62,709 nucleotides of DNA from Frigidibacter sp. RF13 (GCF_026626305.1 NZ_JAPNUE010000014.1:1-62709), one strand, 5' to 3'; shown: positions 1 through 9,464, counted from the stretch's first letter. The notes: generated by a model from the letters alone, not told the origin. Program-made: numbers and translations.

Positions 1-77
<77 letters not shown>

Positions 78-104
78 ATCGGCTCGCGCTATGCGCGAGC
101 CGAT
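78..104 (-). terminator. Hairpin directly downstream of cobT
   Basis: A perfect inverted repeat has 12-bp arms (atcggctcgcgc and its complement) around a 3-base loop. It begins one base after the cobT stop codon. Its position and stability fit an intrinsic terminator of the cobS-cobT operon. The expected U tract cannot be judged because the sequence beyond it is the artefactual homopolymer. Confidence 0.65.
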
Positions 105-105
105 A

Positions 106-1971
106 TCACGCCACCTTCCGCATCCCCAGAATCCGCGCCCGCATGCGCGGGTCGGCGTCGAAAAGGCTGGCAAGCTGTTCGGTCATCGCGCCCGCCAGCT
201 GCTCGACATCGGTGATTGTGACCGCGCGCTGGTAATAGCGGGTCACGTCATGGCCGATGCCGATGGCGATCAGCTCCACGGCCTTGCGCCGCTCGACCAT
301 GGCGATCACGTCGCGCAGGTGCTTTTCCAGATAGTTCGCCGGGTTGACCGACAGGGTGGAATCATCAACCGGCGCGCCGTCCGAGATCACCATCAGGATC
401 TTCCGCTGCTCGGGCCGGTGCACCATCCGGCGATGCGCCCATTCCAGGGCCTCGCCGTCGATGTTTTCCTTGAGCAAGCCCTCTTTCATCATCAGCCCTA
501 GGTTCGAGCGGACCCGGCGCCATGGGGCATCGGCGCTCTTGTAGATGATATGGCGCAGGTCGTTCAGGCGGCCCGGGTGGGCGGCACGTCCTGCCGCCAG
601 CCATTTCTCGCGGGCCTGCCCGCCCTTCCAGGCGCGGGTGGTGAAGCCCAGAATCTCGACCTTCACCTGACAACGCTCGAGCGTGCGCGCGAGCACATCC
701 GCGCAGATTGCCGCGATCGAGATGGGCCTCCCGCGCATGGAGCCGGAATTGTCCAGAAGCAACGTCACGCAGGTATCGCGGAACTCGGTATCCTTCTCGA
801 CCTTGAAGCTGAGGGGCGTCGTCGGGTTCGCCACCACGCGGGCAAGGCGCCCGGCATCCAGAATGCCTTCCTCGAGGTCGAACTCCCAAGTGCGGTTCTG
901 CTGGGCCTGAAGCCGGCGCTGCAGCTTATTGGCCAGCCGCGACACCGCACCTTTCAGGGGTTCAAGCTGCTGGTCGAGATAGGCGCGCAGACGTTCGAGT
1001 TCCGCAGGTTCGGCCAGATCCTCGGCCTTGATCTCTTCGTCGAACTCGGTCGAATAGACTGAATAATTCGGATCGGCGTCGGAATGGGGCGGGGGCGGCG
1101 GCGGCTCCAGCGGCGCGTCCGAGTCCGGCAGCTCGGCTTCCTCGCCCTGCTCCATGTCGGCCATATCGTCCATGGAGACCTTGCTTTCGGCCGCGTCCTG
1201 CTGATCTTCCTGGGATTGCTCGGGCGAGGCGTCCTCCTCCTCGCTTTCGCTTTGCTCCTCCCCTTCGGAGTCGGGCTGATCCTCGGGCTCGGCCTCGTCG
1301 CCCTGATCCTCCTCGCCCTCGTCCGGGTCATCGCCCAGCTGGTCGCCATAGCCCAGATCCCTGATGATCTGGCGCGCAAGGCGGGCAAAGGCGGCCTGAT
1401 CGGCGAGCGCCTCTTCCAGCGTTTCCAGGCTGCCACCGGCCTGCTGTTCGATGAAGGGCCGCCAAAGCTCCATCACATGGCCCGCGCCGCCGGGCATCGG
1501 GCGCCCGGTCGCCAGATGGCGGACAAGGTAACCGGCCGCCTGCGCAAGCGGCGCTTCCTGCGCCGTCCTGATCTGGGCATAGCCACGCCGTTCGGCCTCG
1601 TTCGCGATCTTCGCGTCGATATTGCCGAGCGTGCCGGGCATGTCGCGTGCGCCCACCGCCTCGCACCGTGCGGTTTCCATCGCATCGTAGAGGTCGCGCG
1701 CCATCTGGCCCTGCGGCATGTATTTCTGCGCGACCTTCGCATCATGATGCCGGTGGCGCAGCGCGAATGCATCCGCCGTGCCGCGCGCGATCAGAACCTC
1801 GTCCCGCGTCAGCCGCCGCGACACCTGCGGCAGGCGCATCGTATCGCCGGTCATGCCGGGGGGATCGACCGAATAGGTGACGGTCAGTTCCGGCTCGTCG
1901 GCCAAGGTCTTCGTCGCCTCGGCAAGGGCCTTCTTGAACGGATCGGCGGGGTTGTCGGAGCGTTGGGTCAT
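106..1971 (-). CDS. cobT: Cobaltochelatase subunit CobT
   Basis: This 621-residue protein is the large AAA-associated subunit of the aerobic, ATP-dependent cobaltochelatase CobNST, which inserts cobalt into hydrogenobyrinic acid a,c-diamide during vitamin B12 synthesis in the cytoplasm. An N-terminal helical region is followed by a very acidic linker (about residues 213-300, rich in Asp and Glu, with a proline run) and a C-terminal von Willebrand A domain with the metal-binding MIDAS motif DNSGSM near residue 407. The length is usual for the family. The start codon overlaps the stop of the upstream racemase-like gene by four bases (ATGA), which implies translational coupling in a cobS - racemase-like - cobT operon. 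CobN is not in the window. Confidence 0.95.
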   Translation of the reverse strand: MTQRSDNPADPFKKALAEATKTLADEPELTVTYSVDPPGMTGDTMRLPQVSRRLTRDEVLIARGTADAFALRHRHHDAKVAQKYMPQGQMARDLYDAMETARCEAVGARDMPGTLGNIDAKIANEAERRGYAQIRTAQEAPLAQAAGYLVRHLATGRPMPGGAGHVMELWRPFIEQQAGGSLETLEEALADQAAFARLARQIIRDLGYGDQLGDDPDEGEEDQGDEAEPEDQPDSEGEEQSESEEEDASPEQSQEDQQDAAESKVSMDDMADMEQGEEAELPDSDAPLEPPPPPPHSDADPNYSVYSTEFDEEIKAEDLAEPAELERLRAYLDQQLEPLKGAVSRLANKLQRRLQAQQNRTWEFDLEEGILDAGRLARVVANPTTPLSFKVEKDTEFRDTCVTLLLDNSGSMRGRPISIAAICADVLARTLERCQVKVEILGFTTRAWKGGQAREKWLAAGRAAHPGRLNDLRHIIYKSADAPWRRVRSNLGLMMKEGLLKENIDGEALEWAHRRMVHRPEQRKILMVISDGAPVDDSTLSVNPANYLEKHLRDVIAMVERRKAVELIAIGIGHDVTRYYQRAVTITDVEQLAGAMTEQLASLFDADPRMRARILGMRKVA

Positions 1972-2672
1972 GGGAAATCCGCCACTTCTTCAAGCTCGCG
2001 TCGACCTGTCGCCAGATCGGCAAGCACATTCACATGAACATCGAGCGCATCGATGACCGGATAGCCGGGGGTCTGGCCGTCGAACGCCAGATTGAGATCG
2101 GTTCCCGCCAACACAATGGCCTCGGCACCCTGTTCTTTGATCATTCGGCGTCCCGCTTCAACAAAGAGGTCGCGGGCGCCGGGGCTACACGATCCGGCGA
2201 CCGCCATCTCCTGATAGGCCTGGCCGATATCTTCGATCTCGTCGTCTAGCGCCACGGCTTCGGTCTTCTGCAACTGGCTGTAAAGCCGCGACCGCATCAC
2301 GATACGGGTGCCGAGAAGGCCGATCCGGCGGATGCCCTGTTGATGGAAGAAATCATCGAGCGGTGTGACCGCAGAGACGAGCGGCAGCGAGGACCGCGCC
2401 AGCGTCTCGGCATAGCAGAAATGACCGCCGAGCGAGGTGATCGCCACGCAGTTCGCCCCAGCCGCCTTCAGCCGGTCGATCTGGGGCGCATATTCGGCTG
2501 CCTGTTCCGCCCGCCGGTCGGCGAGGTTGTTGCGGATCAGGACCTGGATGTCGGGCGTATGGGCAATGATCAGATCGACCGTCCCGCCCCGCCGCGCGAC
2601 CTCGGCCGTCAGGCGTTGGTAATAGACAACCGTCGCCGCAACCCCGATGCCGCCGATGAGGCCGATGTGCAT
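1968..2672 (-). CDS. Aspartate/glutamate racemase-fold protein lacking both catalytic cysteines
   Basis: The 234-residue product begins [10 protein letters not shown] and matches the aspartate/glutamate racemase superfamily along its length ([20 protein letters not shown] region, then [13 protein letters not shown]). Active family members use two cysteines, one in a CNTxH-like motif and one in a GCTE-like motif. Here the aligned positions are Ser (TSLGGH) and Gly (LAGTDL), although a nearby Cys exists three residues before VAIT-S. Racemase activity is therefore doubtful. The ATG at 2672 lies four bases after the cobS stop, and the end overlaps cobT by four bases, so it is made together with CobS and CobT. 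A role in cobalt or corrinoid metabolism is inference from position only. Confidence 0.85.
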   Translation of the reverse strand: MHIGLIGGIGVAATVVYYQRLTAEVARRGGTVDLIIAHTPDIQVLIRNNLADRRAEQAAEYAPQIDRLKAAGANCVAITSLGGHFCYAETLARSSLPLVSAVTPLDDFFHQQGIRRIGLLGTRIVMRSRLYSQLQKTEAVALDDEIEDIGQAYQEMAVAGSCSPGARDLFVEAGRRMIKEQGAEAIVLAGTDLNLAFDGQTPGYPVIDALDVHVNVLADLATGRRELEEVADFP

Positions 2673-2676
2673 CTGC

Positions 2677-3651
2677 CTACCGGATCGACTGCGAGGCCGC
2701 GCTTTCCGGCAGTTCCTCGTCGAAGCAGCGCTGGTAGAATTCGGCGACCGTCTGCCGTTCCAGCTCATCGCATTTGTTCAGGAAGGTCAGACGGAAAGCA
2801 TAACCCAGATTGCGGAAAATCTCGGCGTTCTGGGCCCAGTTGATCACGGTCCGGGGCGACATGACGGTCGAGAGATCGCCGTTCATGAAGGCCGTGCGCG
2901 TCAGGTCGGCGACCGTCACCATCTGGCTGATCTGCTTGCGGCCCTTTTCCGTATTGTAATGCGGGTTCTTGGCCAGAACGATCGCCGCCTCGGCGTCGTG
3001 GGAAAGGTAGTTCAGCGTCGAGACAAGACTCCAGCGGTCCATCTGCGCCTGGTTGATCTGCTGGACGCCGTGATAAAGGCCCGTCGTGTCGCCCAGGCCC
3101 ACGGTGTTCGAGGTGGCAAACAGGCGGAAGGACGGGTGCGGCGTGATGATCTCGTTCTGATCAAGCAGCGTCAGCTTGCCGTCATGTTCCAAGACGCGCT
3201 GGATCACGAACATCACGTCGGCGCGGCCGGCATCGTATTCGTCGAAGACGATGGCAACGGGATTGCGCAGCGCCCAGGGCAGGATGCCCTCGTGGAATTC
3301 CGTCACCTGCTTGCCGTCGCGCAGCTTGATCGCATCCTTGCCGATCAGATCGATCCGGCTGATGTGGCTGTCGAGGTTCACCCGCACGCACGGCCAATTC
3401 AGCCGCGCGGCCACCTGTTCGATATGGGTCGATTTGCCGGTGCCGTGATAGCCCTGGATCATGACGCGGCGGTTGTAGGCAAAGCCCGCGAGGATGGCCA
3501 AGGTCGTGTCGGGATCGAACTTGTAGGTATGGTCGACCTCGGGCACGCGGTCGGTACGGTCGGCAAAGCCCTTGACCTTCATTTCGGTGTCGATGCCGAA
3601 GACATCGTGAACCGAGATTTCTTCCGTGGGTTTTGCCTGATGATCCAACAT
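2677..3651 (-). CDS. cobS: Cobaltochelatase subunit CobS
   Basis: This 324-residue AAA+ ATPase subunit drives cobalt insertion by the CobNST chelatase. The Walker A motif GYHGTGKST lies at residues 67-75 and the Walker B FDEYD at 136-140, followed by the sensor segment ATSNTVG, all standard for CobS. I chose the ATG at 3651 (MLDHQAKP) because the reading frame remains open upstream to 4269, but that extension has no family similarity and lies over the divergent msrB gene. Three genes, cobS, the racemase-like gene and cobT, are packed within 4-base gaps or overlaps. The 225-base region to msrB must contain both divergent promoters; I see no cobalamin riboswitch in it. Confidence 0.95.
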   Translation of the reverse strand: MLDHQAKPTEEISVHDVFGIDTEMKVKGFADRTDRVPEVDHTYKFDPDTTLAILAGFAYNRRVMIQGYHGTGKSTHIEQVAARLNWPCVRVNLDSHISRIDLIGKDAIKLRDGKQVTEFHEGILPWALRNPVAIVFDEYDAGRADVMFVIQRVLEHDGKLTLLDQNEIITPHPSFRLFATSNTVGLGDTTGLYHGVQQINQAQMDRWSLVSTLNYLSHDAEAAIVLAKNPHYNTEKGRKQISQMVTVADLTRTAFMNGDLSTVMSPRTVINWAQNAEIFRNLGYAFRLTFLNKCDELERQTVAEFYQRCFDEELPESAASQSIR

Positions 3652-3876
3652 ACCGTCCGCCGTTCTGAAGGGCCGGCAGGGCCGGCCGGAGCCTGACGAT
3701 TGATGGACGATTATCGGGGGGGGTGCAAGGTCGGGGGGCGGCATTTGGCGGGCATTTCCGCCCTTTGCGCGCGGCAGAATTGTACCCCTGACAAATTGAT
3801 GGCAGCCCACGCAACTTTTACCGCATGTGATCCGTAACTCTGGCATCAAGGGAAGAAGGAGAGAAAGGAAACCGCG

Positions 3877-4347
3877 ATGATGACCCGCCGAACCCTTCTG
3901 AGCCTCGGGAGCGCGCTTGCGGCGCTCGGGGCCGCGCGGCCCGCATTGGCCGAGGAAACTTTCGAGGTGACGAAGAGCGAGGCCGAGTGGCGCAAGCTCT
4001 TGACGCCCGCGCAATATGCCGTCCTGCGCGAGGAGGATACCGAGCGTGCCGGATCGAGCCCCTTGAACGACGAACATCGCAAGGGCACGTTCTTCTGCGC
4101 GGGCTGCGATCTGCCGCTTTATTCGTCGGAGGCGAAATACGACAGCGGCACCGGCTGGCCGTCGTTCTATGAGCCCCTGCCGAACGCGGTTGGGACCAAG
4201 GCCGACTGGGGCCTCCTCGGCAAGCGGACCGAGGTGCACTGCCGCCGCTGCGGCGGCCATCTGGGCCATGTGTTTGGCGACGGGCCTGCGCCCACCGGCA
4301 AGCGCTATTGCATGAACGGCCTGGCGCTGGTCTTCCGGGCGGCCTGA
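3877..4347 (+). CDS. msrB: Peptide-methionine (R)-S-oxide reductase MsrB, Tat-type export signal
   Basis: MsrB reduces the R form of methionine sulfoxide in oxidised proteins. The 156-residue product carries an N-terminal signal with twin arginines ([16 protein letters not shown]) and an ALA cleavage site near residue 25, so the enzyme probably acts in the periplasm. The zinc cysteines C74/C77 and C122/C125 are present, and the catalytic cysteine is C145 in RYCMN. The SGTGWPSF and GGHLGHVF signatures are intact. A purine-rich stretch (agaaggagagaaagg) precedes the ATG. It is divergent from cobS. Tat rather than Sec export is inferred from the arginine pair and is the least certain part of this call. 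Confidence 0.93.
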   Translation: MMTRRTLLSLGSALAALGAARPALAEETFEVTKSEAEWRKLLTPAQYAVLREEDTERAGSSPLNDEHRKGTFFCAGCDLPLYSSEAKYDSGTGWPSFYEPLPNAVGTKADWGLLGKRTEVHCRRCGGHLGHVFGDGPAPTGKRYCMNGLALVFRAA

Positions 4348-4412
4348 GAGAAAGGCCCCTGGGCGACGCCGGCCGCATGGACAGGGGCTGCGATTTCGGC
4401 AAGGCTCGGGCC

Positions 4413-4841
4413 ATGACGCGCGCGACTTCTTCGGACATGCCCGATGCCGACGGGACCGATCTGATCCTCTTCGACGGCACCTGTGTCTTTTGCTCGGGCT
4501 TTGCCCGCCTTGTCGCGCGCCATGACCGAGCCGGCCGCTTCCGCTTCGTCACGGCCCATTCGCCGACTGGTCAGGCGCTTTACCGCCGCTACGGGCTCGA
4601 CCCCGAAGCGATGGAAACCAATATCGTCCTGACTGGCGGGCGGGCCCACCTGCGGATGCGGGCCTTCACTGCCGCCATGCGCCGCCTTGGCTGGCCATGG
4701 AAGGCGGCGGCGGTGCTCGACCTTCTGCCACTGGGGCTCGCCGACCGGATCTACGGCGTGATCGCGCGGAACCGCTATGTCTTCGGGCGCCGGGACTGCC
4801 CTTTGCCCTCTGCCGACCTCAGGGCGCGCCTGATTGAGTGA
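4413..4841 (+). CDS. DCC-family (DUF393) thiol-disulfide oxidoreductase-like protein
   Basis: The product of 142 residues has the DUF393 hallmark DGTCVFC at residues 21-27, an Asp followed by a CxxC pair, and the C-terminal [11 protein letters not shown] segment common in this family. Members are proposed to be thioredoxin-like redox proteins, but their substrates are unknown. I chose the ATG at 4413; an alternative ATG at 4437 would remove eight residues without touching the motif. The stop overlaps the start of the next gene by eight bases, so the two are probably co-translated. It lies 65 bases downstream of msrB on the same strand, which may make a small thiol-redox operon. Confidence 0.85.
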   Translation: MTRATSSDMPDADGTDLILFDGTCVFCSGFARLVARHDRAGRFRFVTAHSPTGQALYRRYGLDPEAMETNIVLTGGRAHLRMRAFTAAMRRLGWPWKAAAVLDLLPLGLADRIYGVIARNRYVFGRRDCPLPSADLRARLIE

Positions 4842-6504
4842 GCGGGTTCTCGTCCTTGGCGGTTACGGGGTATTTGGCGGGCTTCTCTGCCGGGCACTGG
4901 CGCGGGTGGCGGGGCTCGACCTGATCGTCGCCGGGCGCAGCCTTGAACGGGCCCGGGCCTTCTGCGCTACGCATGGCGGACGGCCGGCCGCGCTTGACCG
5001 CGACGCCGATGGGTTTGCGGATGCACTGGCGGCCCTGAAGCCGAAGGTGGTGATCGATGCCGCCGGGCCGTTCCAGTCCTACGGCACGGACCCTTACGGG
5101 CTGGTGCGGCTTTGCCTGAAGACCGGCGCGCATTACCTCGACCTGTCCGACGATGGCGCCTTCACCGCCGGGATCGGGCGGTTCGATGCAGAGGCCAGGG
5201 CGGCGGGTCTGGTGTTTCTGTCGGGGGTTTCCAGCGTTCCGGCGCTTTCGTCGGCTGCGGTCGAGAGCCTGCGTGCGGGCCTGAGCGAAATCCATCTGAT
5301 CGAGACGGCGATCTTGCCGGGCAACCGGGCGCCACGGGGGCGGTCAGTCGTCGCGGCGATCCTCGCGCAGGCGGGCCGCCCGGTCGCGGACTGGCGCGGC
5401 GGGCGGGCTCTGACCGTGCCGGGCTGGGGCTGGCCCCGGCGGTTACGCCCGTTCGCGAATGAGGCGCCGCGTTGGGCGAGCGCCATCGGCGCGCCGGATA
5501 TCTTGCTGTTTCACAAGCATTTCGGCGCGCGCTCTGTCAGGTTCCGGGCGGGGCTGGAACTGAAGCTTCTGCATGGCGGACTGTGGGGCCTTGGCTGGCT
5601 CGTGCGCCTGCGCCTGATCCGCGACCTGACCCGCTGGACCGGCGCGCTGACCCGCATCGCCGGGTGGTTTGAGCGCTTCGGCAGCGACCGGGGCGCGATG
5701 GAAGTGACGGTCATCGGGGCCACCGCAGGCGGTGTTCTGTCCCGTCGGTGTTGGCGCTTGATGGCAGAGGCGGGCGATGGGACCTACGTGCCGACCCTGC
5801 CCGCGCGGGCGGTCCTGAAGCGGCTCAGGGCGGGGCGCATCGCACCGGGCGCGCGAGCCTGCCTGGCGGCCTTCGACCTCGATGAGATTCGGGACGAGAT
5901 AGAGGCATCGGGCCTCACTATCCTGTTCGAGCGGCAAGAGGAGACGTTCGAGACCGTCTTTCAGCAGGCGCTCGGCCCGCACCATGCCGACTTGCCGCCC
6001 GCTCTGGCGGACCTGCACCGGGTCGTCGATCTCCGTCGTTGGTCAGGGCGCGGCAGTGTGGCGCGGGGGCGCCATCCGATTGCGAGGTTCCTTGCCCTCT
6101 GTCTGGGCTTTCCGCCAGCGAGCCCCGATGTGGCCGTCATGGTCGAGATGGAGCGGCGGGGTAAGCTCGAACACTGGCTGCGGCGGTTCGGCGACCGACG
6201 CTTTCGGTCGGTACTGTCGGTGAAGGGCCGGGGCGGGGCCGGGGCGCGGGAGCGCTTTGGCCCGATGAGCTTCGATATTGCCCTCGCCGTTGCGGGGGAG
6301 CTACTGTCCTATCCGGTCACGGCGGGCCGGTTCCTCGGGCTGCCGCTTCCGCGTTTCCTGCTACCGGTCAGCGAGACCTCGGAAGGGGTAGACGAGAGGG
6401 GCAGGGCGACCTTCGATGTGAAGATATCGCATCCGGTCTCAGGCCTGATCGTCCATTATCGCGGCTGGCTCTCGCCTGACGATACAGCCGCCGTCAGTCC
6501 TTGA
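4834..6504 (+). CDS. Saccharopine dehydrogenase-like protein with DUF4166 domain
   Basis: The N-terminal half is a Rossmann NAD(P)-binding domain (VLVLGGYGVFGG at residues 4-15, then AAGPFQSYG) of the saccharopine dehydrogenase type. The C-terminal third (roughly residue 370 onward, from PPALADLHRV) resembles DUF4166, a domain often fused to such oxidoreductases. The 556-residue length fits the fusion. The apparent start is TTG at 4834, inside the end of the preceding DCC gene, because no ATG or GTG occurs in frame nearby and the Rossmann motif begins at once. Substrate and pathway are unknown. The end overlaps the convergent J-domain gene by 11 bases. Confidence 0.8.
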   Translation: MSERVLVLGGYGVFGGLLCRALARVAGLDLIVAGRSLERARAFCATHGGRPAALDRDADGFADALAALKPKVVIDAAGPFQSYGTDPYGLVRLCLKTGAHYLDLSDDGAFTAGIGRFDAEARAAGLVFLSGVSSVPALSSAAVESLRAGLSEIHLIETAILPGNRAPRGRSVVAAILAQAGRPVADWRGGRALTVPGWGWPRRLRPFANEAPRWASAIGAPDILLFHKHFGARSVRFRAGLELKLLHGGLWGLGWLVRLRLIRDLTRWTGALTRIAGWFERFGSDRGAMEVTVIGATAGGVLSRRCWRLMAEAGDGTYVPTLPARAVLKRLRAGRIAPGARACLAAFDLDEIRDEIEASGLTILFERQEETFETVFQQALGPHHADLPPALADLHRVVDLRRWSGRGSVARGRHPIARFLALCLGFPPASPDVAVMVEMERRGKLEHWLRRFGDRRFRSVLSVKGRGGAGARERFGPMSFDIALAVAGELLSYPVTAGRFLGLPLPRFLLPVSETSEGVDERGRATFDVKISHPVSGLIVHYRGWLSPDDTAAVSP

Positions 6505-7120
6505 AATTCCGGCTGTCCTTGATCTGGTCCCAGGCCCAGACAACCTCTTGCAGACGCTCTTCGTCGGACCGGTCGCCGCCGTTCATGTCTGGGTGAAGAT
6601 CCTTCACGAGGCCTTTGTATTGCTTGCGGATCTCGGCCTTGGTCCAGCTGTCCTTTGCCTCGAGTATGTCCAGCGCGCGGCGCTCGGTCGGTGGCAGCTT
6701 GCGGCCCGCGACGCGGCCGGGGTTCAGCGTGGCATTGGCACCCAGCAGCTCCATCGGATCGTCGATGCCGAGCCGCTGCCAGGCGCGGTCCTCGTCGCCC
6801 TTCTTGCCGAAAGGCTTCGTCTCGCGGCCCCAGACCCGGTCCTTGTCGATGAACTTCTCGAACTCTTCCTCGGTCGTGCCCTGAAAGAAGTTCCACTTGA
6901 GGTTATATTCGCGCACATGGTCGCGGCAGAACCAGAAATAATCGTCGAGCGTGTCGGGCGATTTCGGCGCGCGGTACTGGCCCGCCTGCGTGCAGCCCTT
7001 GTGATCGCAGGCGCGGCTCGATGTCTCGAACGCGCCGGACATGCCGCGTTTGCCCTTGGTGCGGCGCTTCTTGTCGGACGCGGCCGAAATGTCGAAACCG
7101 AACGGGTCGTTTCTGGTCAT
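6494..7120 (-). CDS. J-domain (DnaJ-like) protein, C-terminal J domain
   Basis: This 208-residue protein has an unusual order: an N-terminal region with two CxxxC/CRDH-like clusters (ACDHKGC and WFCRDHVREYN) and a J domain at the extreme C-terminus, with the HPD tripeptide that activates Hsp70 ATPase at residues 176-178. It is not the general chaperone DnaJ, which has the J domain first together with a zinc-finger region. Proteins of this build are common in Rhodobacterales, usually near bolA. Here bolA is divergent, 82 bases away. A role as a dedicated Hsp70 co-chaperone, perhaps with iron-sulfur handling through the BolA neighbour, is inference. Confidence 0.85.
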   Translation of the reverse strand: MTRNDPFGFDISAASDKKRRTKGKRGMSGAFETSSRACDHKGCTQAGQYRAPKSPDTLDDYFWFCRDHVREYNLKWNFFQGTTEEEFEKFIDKDRVWGRETKPFGKKGDEDRAWQRLGIDDPMELLGANATLNPGRVAGRKLPPTERRALDILEAKDSWTKAEIRKQYKGLVKDLHPDMNGGDRSDEERLQEVVWAWDQIKDSRNFKD

Positions 7121-7202
7121 GGAAATCCTCGGGCACCTTTCCGACTCGGGCGCATGAGTTTAGGGCTTTTGCCGGGGCTTTGAAGAGGGCACGGGCGAAA
7201 AA

Positions 7203-7472
7203 ATGGGTCTTGCGGCAGAAATGGAAGAAAAGCTGCGGGCGGCCTTCGCGCCGGAGCTTCTGGAAATCGAGGATGAAAGCGAACGGCACCGGGGCCATGC
7301 GGGCTATCGCGAGGGCGGCGAGAGCCATTTTCGCGTGCGGATGCGGGCGGCGGCGCTGGCAGACCTCGGGCGCGTGGAGCGACACCGCGCGATCCACCAG
7401 GCGCTTGGCCCGGCACTCATCGGGCGGCTGCATGCGCTGGCGCTGGATGTAGATGGTCCCTCAGTGGGCTGA
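7203..7472 (+). CDS. BolA family protein
   Basis: The 89-residue product has the BolA fold signatures: an N-terminal helix ending in FAPELLEIEDES, the conserved histidine segment HRGHAGY, the SHFRVRM strand, and the RHRAIHQAL helix near the C-terminus. BolA proteins pair with monothiol glutaredoxins in iron-sulfur cluster handling and in some bacteria affect morphology and gene expression. The ATG at 7203 follows a purine-rich stretch (gaagagggcacgggcgaaaaa). It is transcribed away from the J-domain gene, and its last 12 bases overlap the convergent DUF4177 gene. Confidence 0.9.
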   Translation: MGLAAEMEEKLRAAFAPELLEIEDESERHRGHAGYREGGESHFRVRMRAAALADLGRVERHRAIHQALGPALIGRLHALALDVDGPSVG

Positions 7473-7817
7473 CGGCGGCTCGGCGCTGCGGATGAATGGG
7501 GTGACATTGGCCGGAAGGGCGGCCGCGCGACTGATACGACGGGGGCGAACCTTCGGCGGTGCGGCAGGCTTTGCGTCCAGGCCGGTCACCGGGCGGCGGA
7601 AGACGAGGAAATCTTCCTCTACCTTGCGACGCAGGATCAGCCAGGCACGCTTTTCTACCGGCATCGCTTCGCGCCCGACGAATTCCCAGCCCGCCGAGGT
7701 GACGAGATTGATCTGCCGTTGCACCGTGGGCGCGAACGACGCGCCGTCATCGGCAAGCAGGCCCTCACCGGCGAGCTGCCGGGGCGTTGGAATCAGCTTG
7801 TATTCGAAAGTGGTCAT
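7461..7817 (-). CDS. DUF4177 domain protein, copy 1
   Basis: The 118-residue protein begins MTTFEYKLIPTP, the standard DUF4177 opening in which an EYK strand is followed by a helix and a GWEFVGRE strand-turn. A positively charged tail (PPKVRPRRISRAAALP) follows the FLVFRRPV strand. The start at 7817 is chosen because the upstream in-frame residues do not match the family. The function of DUF4177 is unknown. A clear paralogue lies about 250 bases upstream on the same strand. Its last 12 bases overlap the end of bolA on the other strand. Confidence 0.8.
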   Translation of the reverse strand: MTTFEYKLIPTPRQLAGEGLLADDGASFAPTVQRQINLVTSAGWEFVGREAMPVEKRAWLILRRKVEEDFLVFRRPVTGLDAKPAAPPKVRPRRISRAAALPANVTPFIRSAEPPSAH

Positions 7818-8066
7818 TGGCCGTCCCCCAACCGTGGTTGTCAGGGTGAAGGGCGGGGCAGGTCGCTGCAAGTGAAATGCGGCCAGATTATGGCAATTTG
7901 GCGTCAGCCATGCGGCGAAGATGCTAAGATAGTCCGGTAATTTGTTGATATCAAAGAGATACTACCATGAGTTGTTGAAATGCACGCCATGGCAGCATTT
8001 GCAGAGGTTTCCGCTCCAAAAAGAGGCGGCTCGCATCTTTGGCGCCAAATGGGAACCGGCGCGGGC

Positions 8067-8510
8067 TCAGGACGGTGTTTCGCTCACCTTTTTGGCGGCG
8101 GTGCCCTCCTCGGGCGGTTCCGCCGGGCCGAGCTTCGGCGCCGCGCCGCCGTCGCGCTCCAGCAGAAGCTTCGGGGCGACGGCGGGCGCAGCGGATTCGG
8201 CGCGGCCGGTCAGACGCCCGAGGCGGAAGAAGGATTTCGGCGCAGCCTCCGTCGCGGTCGCCTCGGTTGCGGCTGCCTCTACCGGGCGGCGGAAAACCAG
8301 TAGGCTGACATAGACCTGCCGGCGCTTGGAAAGGCCGGTGCGCTCGGTCGTCTGAAGCATGTCGGAACGGACATATTCCCAGCCCTCGCGCGCCTCGGCG
8401 TTGATCGTCGAGGCGAGTGCGACGGCCATGCGCGCCTCGGTCGTCTTGGCGCCGCGCGCCCTTTCGCCCTCGGCAGGCGCGGGAACAACCTTGTACTCGT
8501 AGTGCTGCAT
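8067..8510 (-). CDS. DUF4177 domain protein, copy 2
   Basis: This 147-residue paralogue of the neighbouring gene starts MQHYEYKVVPAP and keeps GWEYVRSDML and the SLLVFRRPV strand. The shared core (about residues 1-80) diverges after RRPV, where this copy has a low-complexity Ala/Pro/Glu tail. The start at 8510 matches the domain edge. The 249-base gap between the copies is AT-richer than its surroundings and has no gene that I can support. The tail could be a flexible tether, but that is inference. Confidence 0.78.
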   Translation of the reverse strand: MQHYEYKVVPAPAEGERARGAKTTEARMAVALASTINAEAREGWEYVRSDMLQTTERTGLSKRRQVYVSLLVFRRPVEAAATEATATEAAPKSFFRLGRLTGRAESAAPAVAPKLLLERDGGAAPKLGPAEPPEEGTAAKKVSETPS

Positions 8511-8752
8511 GATGGCCGTTGCCCTCGTTTTCCCAGTCGTCTGCCCAGATACGCGCACCTTAGCCCAAGGCGCGGCGCCTCTCCACCTATGCCCGTGCTA
8601 TGTGGGGTTTCAGAGGGGAATTTTCCGCCGAAAAGCCCGTGACGCCACGGCATTTCGGCCCGGATGCCACAGAATTGCCAAAGACGGATGGTCTATCTGC
8701 GGATGAGAAGCCGAACCGGATATCCGGTGACAGCGATCAGGATGTGAGACCG

Positions 8753-9448
8753 ATGGGACTTCGCAGGGCGTTGCAAGCGATGCTGCTGGCCGGACTGGCC
8801 GGTTTCGGCCTGCCTGCGGCAGCCGCGACGATTCCGATCGCGAATTTCAGTTTCGAGACCGGGCCGAACGGCAACCAGCCGGGCCGGACGAACGGCATCC
8901 GCTTCAACAACCTCGGCAGCACTGCGCCCGGTTGGGATACCTATTCCAGTCTTTCGGGCTGGACGATGGGCGGCGGCGGCGGCCGGGTGGAAATACAGAA
9001 CAACCTCAGCACGACGCTTGATGCGCGCGACGGGTCGAACTTCATCTCGCTCGACGGCGGGCCAGGGCGCAACAGCTCGATCAGCCAGTCACTGACCCTG
9101 GGCGTGGGAACCTATGCGCTGTCGTTCTGGTACAGCCCGGAAAACTGGAATGCCGCGACCAACACGATCAGCTACAACCTCGGCAATGTGGTGAACGGCC
9201 GGGTGACGGTCGGCACCAACGGTGCGGCGGTTGGGGTCTGGACGCAGGTCTATACCCGTTTCTCGATCCTGACGCCGGGAAGCTATACGCTTTCGTTTGC
9301 TGCGCTCGGCGCGGCCGATGGCGTCGGCGGCTTCATCGACGACGTGTCGCTCATCACCACCGTTCCCGCGCCAGCCGCAGGCTTTGCTGCCCTGACCGGT
9401 CTCGCCGCGCTTTGGGGGGTCAAGCGGCGCAAGCGCCGCGCCGCCTGA
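8753..9448 (+). CDS. Secreted protein with VPLPA-type C-terminal sorting signal
   Basis: The 231-residue product has a Sec signal peptide (LRRALQAMLLAGLAGF followed by an AAA cleavage site near residue 25), a beta-rich body beginning IPIANFSFETG that resembles carbohydrate-binding or DUF642-like modules, and a C-terminal tripartite signal: VPAPAAG, a hydrophobic segment and KRRKRRAA. This layout is that of VPLPA/PEP-CTERM exosortase substrates, which are linked to exopolysaccharide-rich envelopes. The exosortase itself is not in the window. The ATG at 8753 is the one directly before the signal peptide; the open frame continues upstream without similarity. It converges on gatB with only 16 bases between them. 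Confidence 0.82.
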   Translation: MGLRRALQAMLLAGLAGFGLPAAAATIPIANFSFETGPNGNQPGRTNGIRFNNLGSTAPGWDTYSSLSGWTMGGGGGRVEIQNNLSTTLDARDGSNFISLDGGPGRNSSISQSLTLGVGTYALSFWYSPENWNAATNTISYNLGNVVNGRVTVGTNGAAVGVWTQVYTRFSILTPGSYTLSFAALGAADGVGGFIDDVSLITTVPAPAAGFAALTGLAALWGVKRRKRRAA

Positions 9449-9464
9449 TCGGTCGCCCGGGCGC

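Noticed and set aside
1084..2037. 317-residue plus-strand frame opposite cobT with a hydrophobic run
   Set aside because: The hydrophobic run is the complement of the Glu/Asp codons in the acidic linker of CobT.
3652..3876. Cobalamin riboswitch before cobS
   Set aside because: No B12-box-like sequence was seen in the region on the coding strand.
3652..4269. N-terminal extension of the CobS reading frame
   Set aside because: The frame is open but has no CobS-like sequence, lies over msrB on the other strand, and the ATG at 3651 matches the family start.
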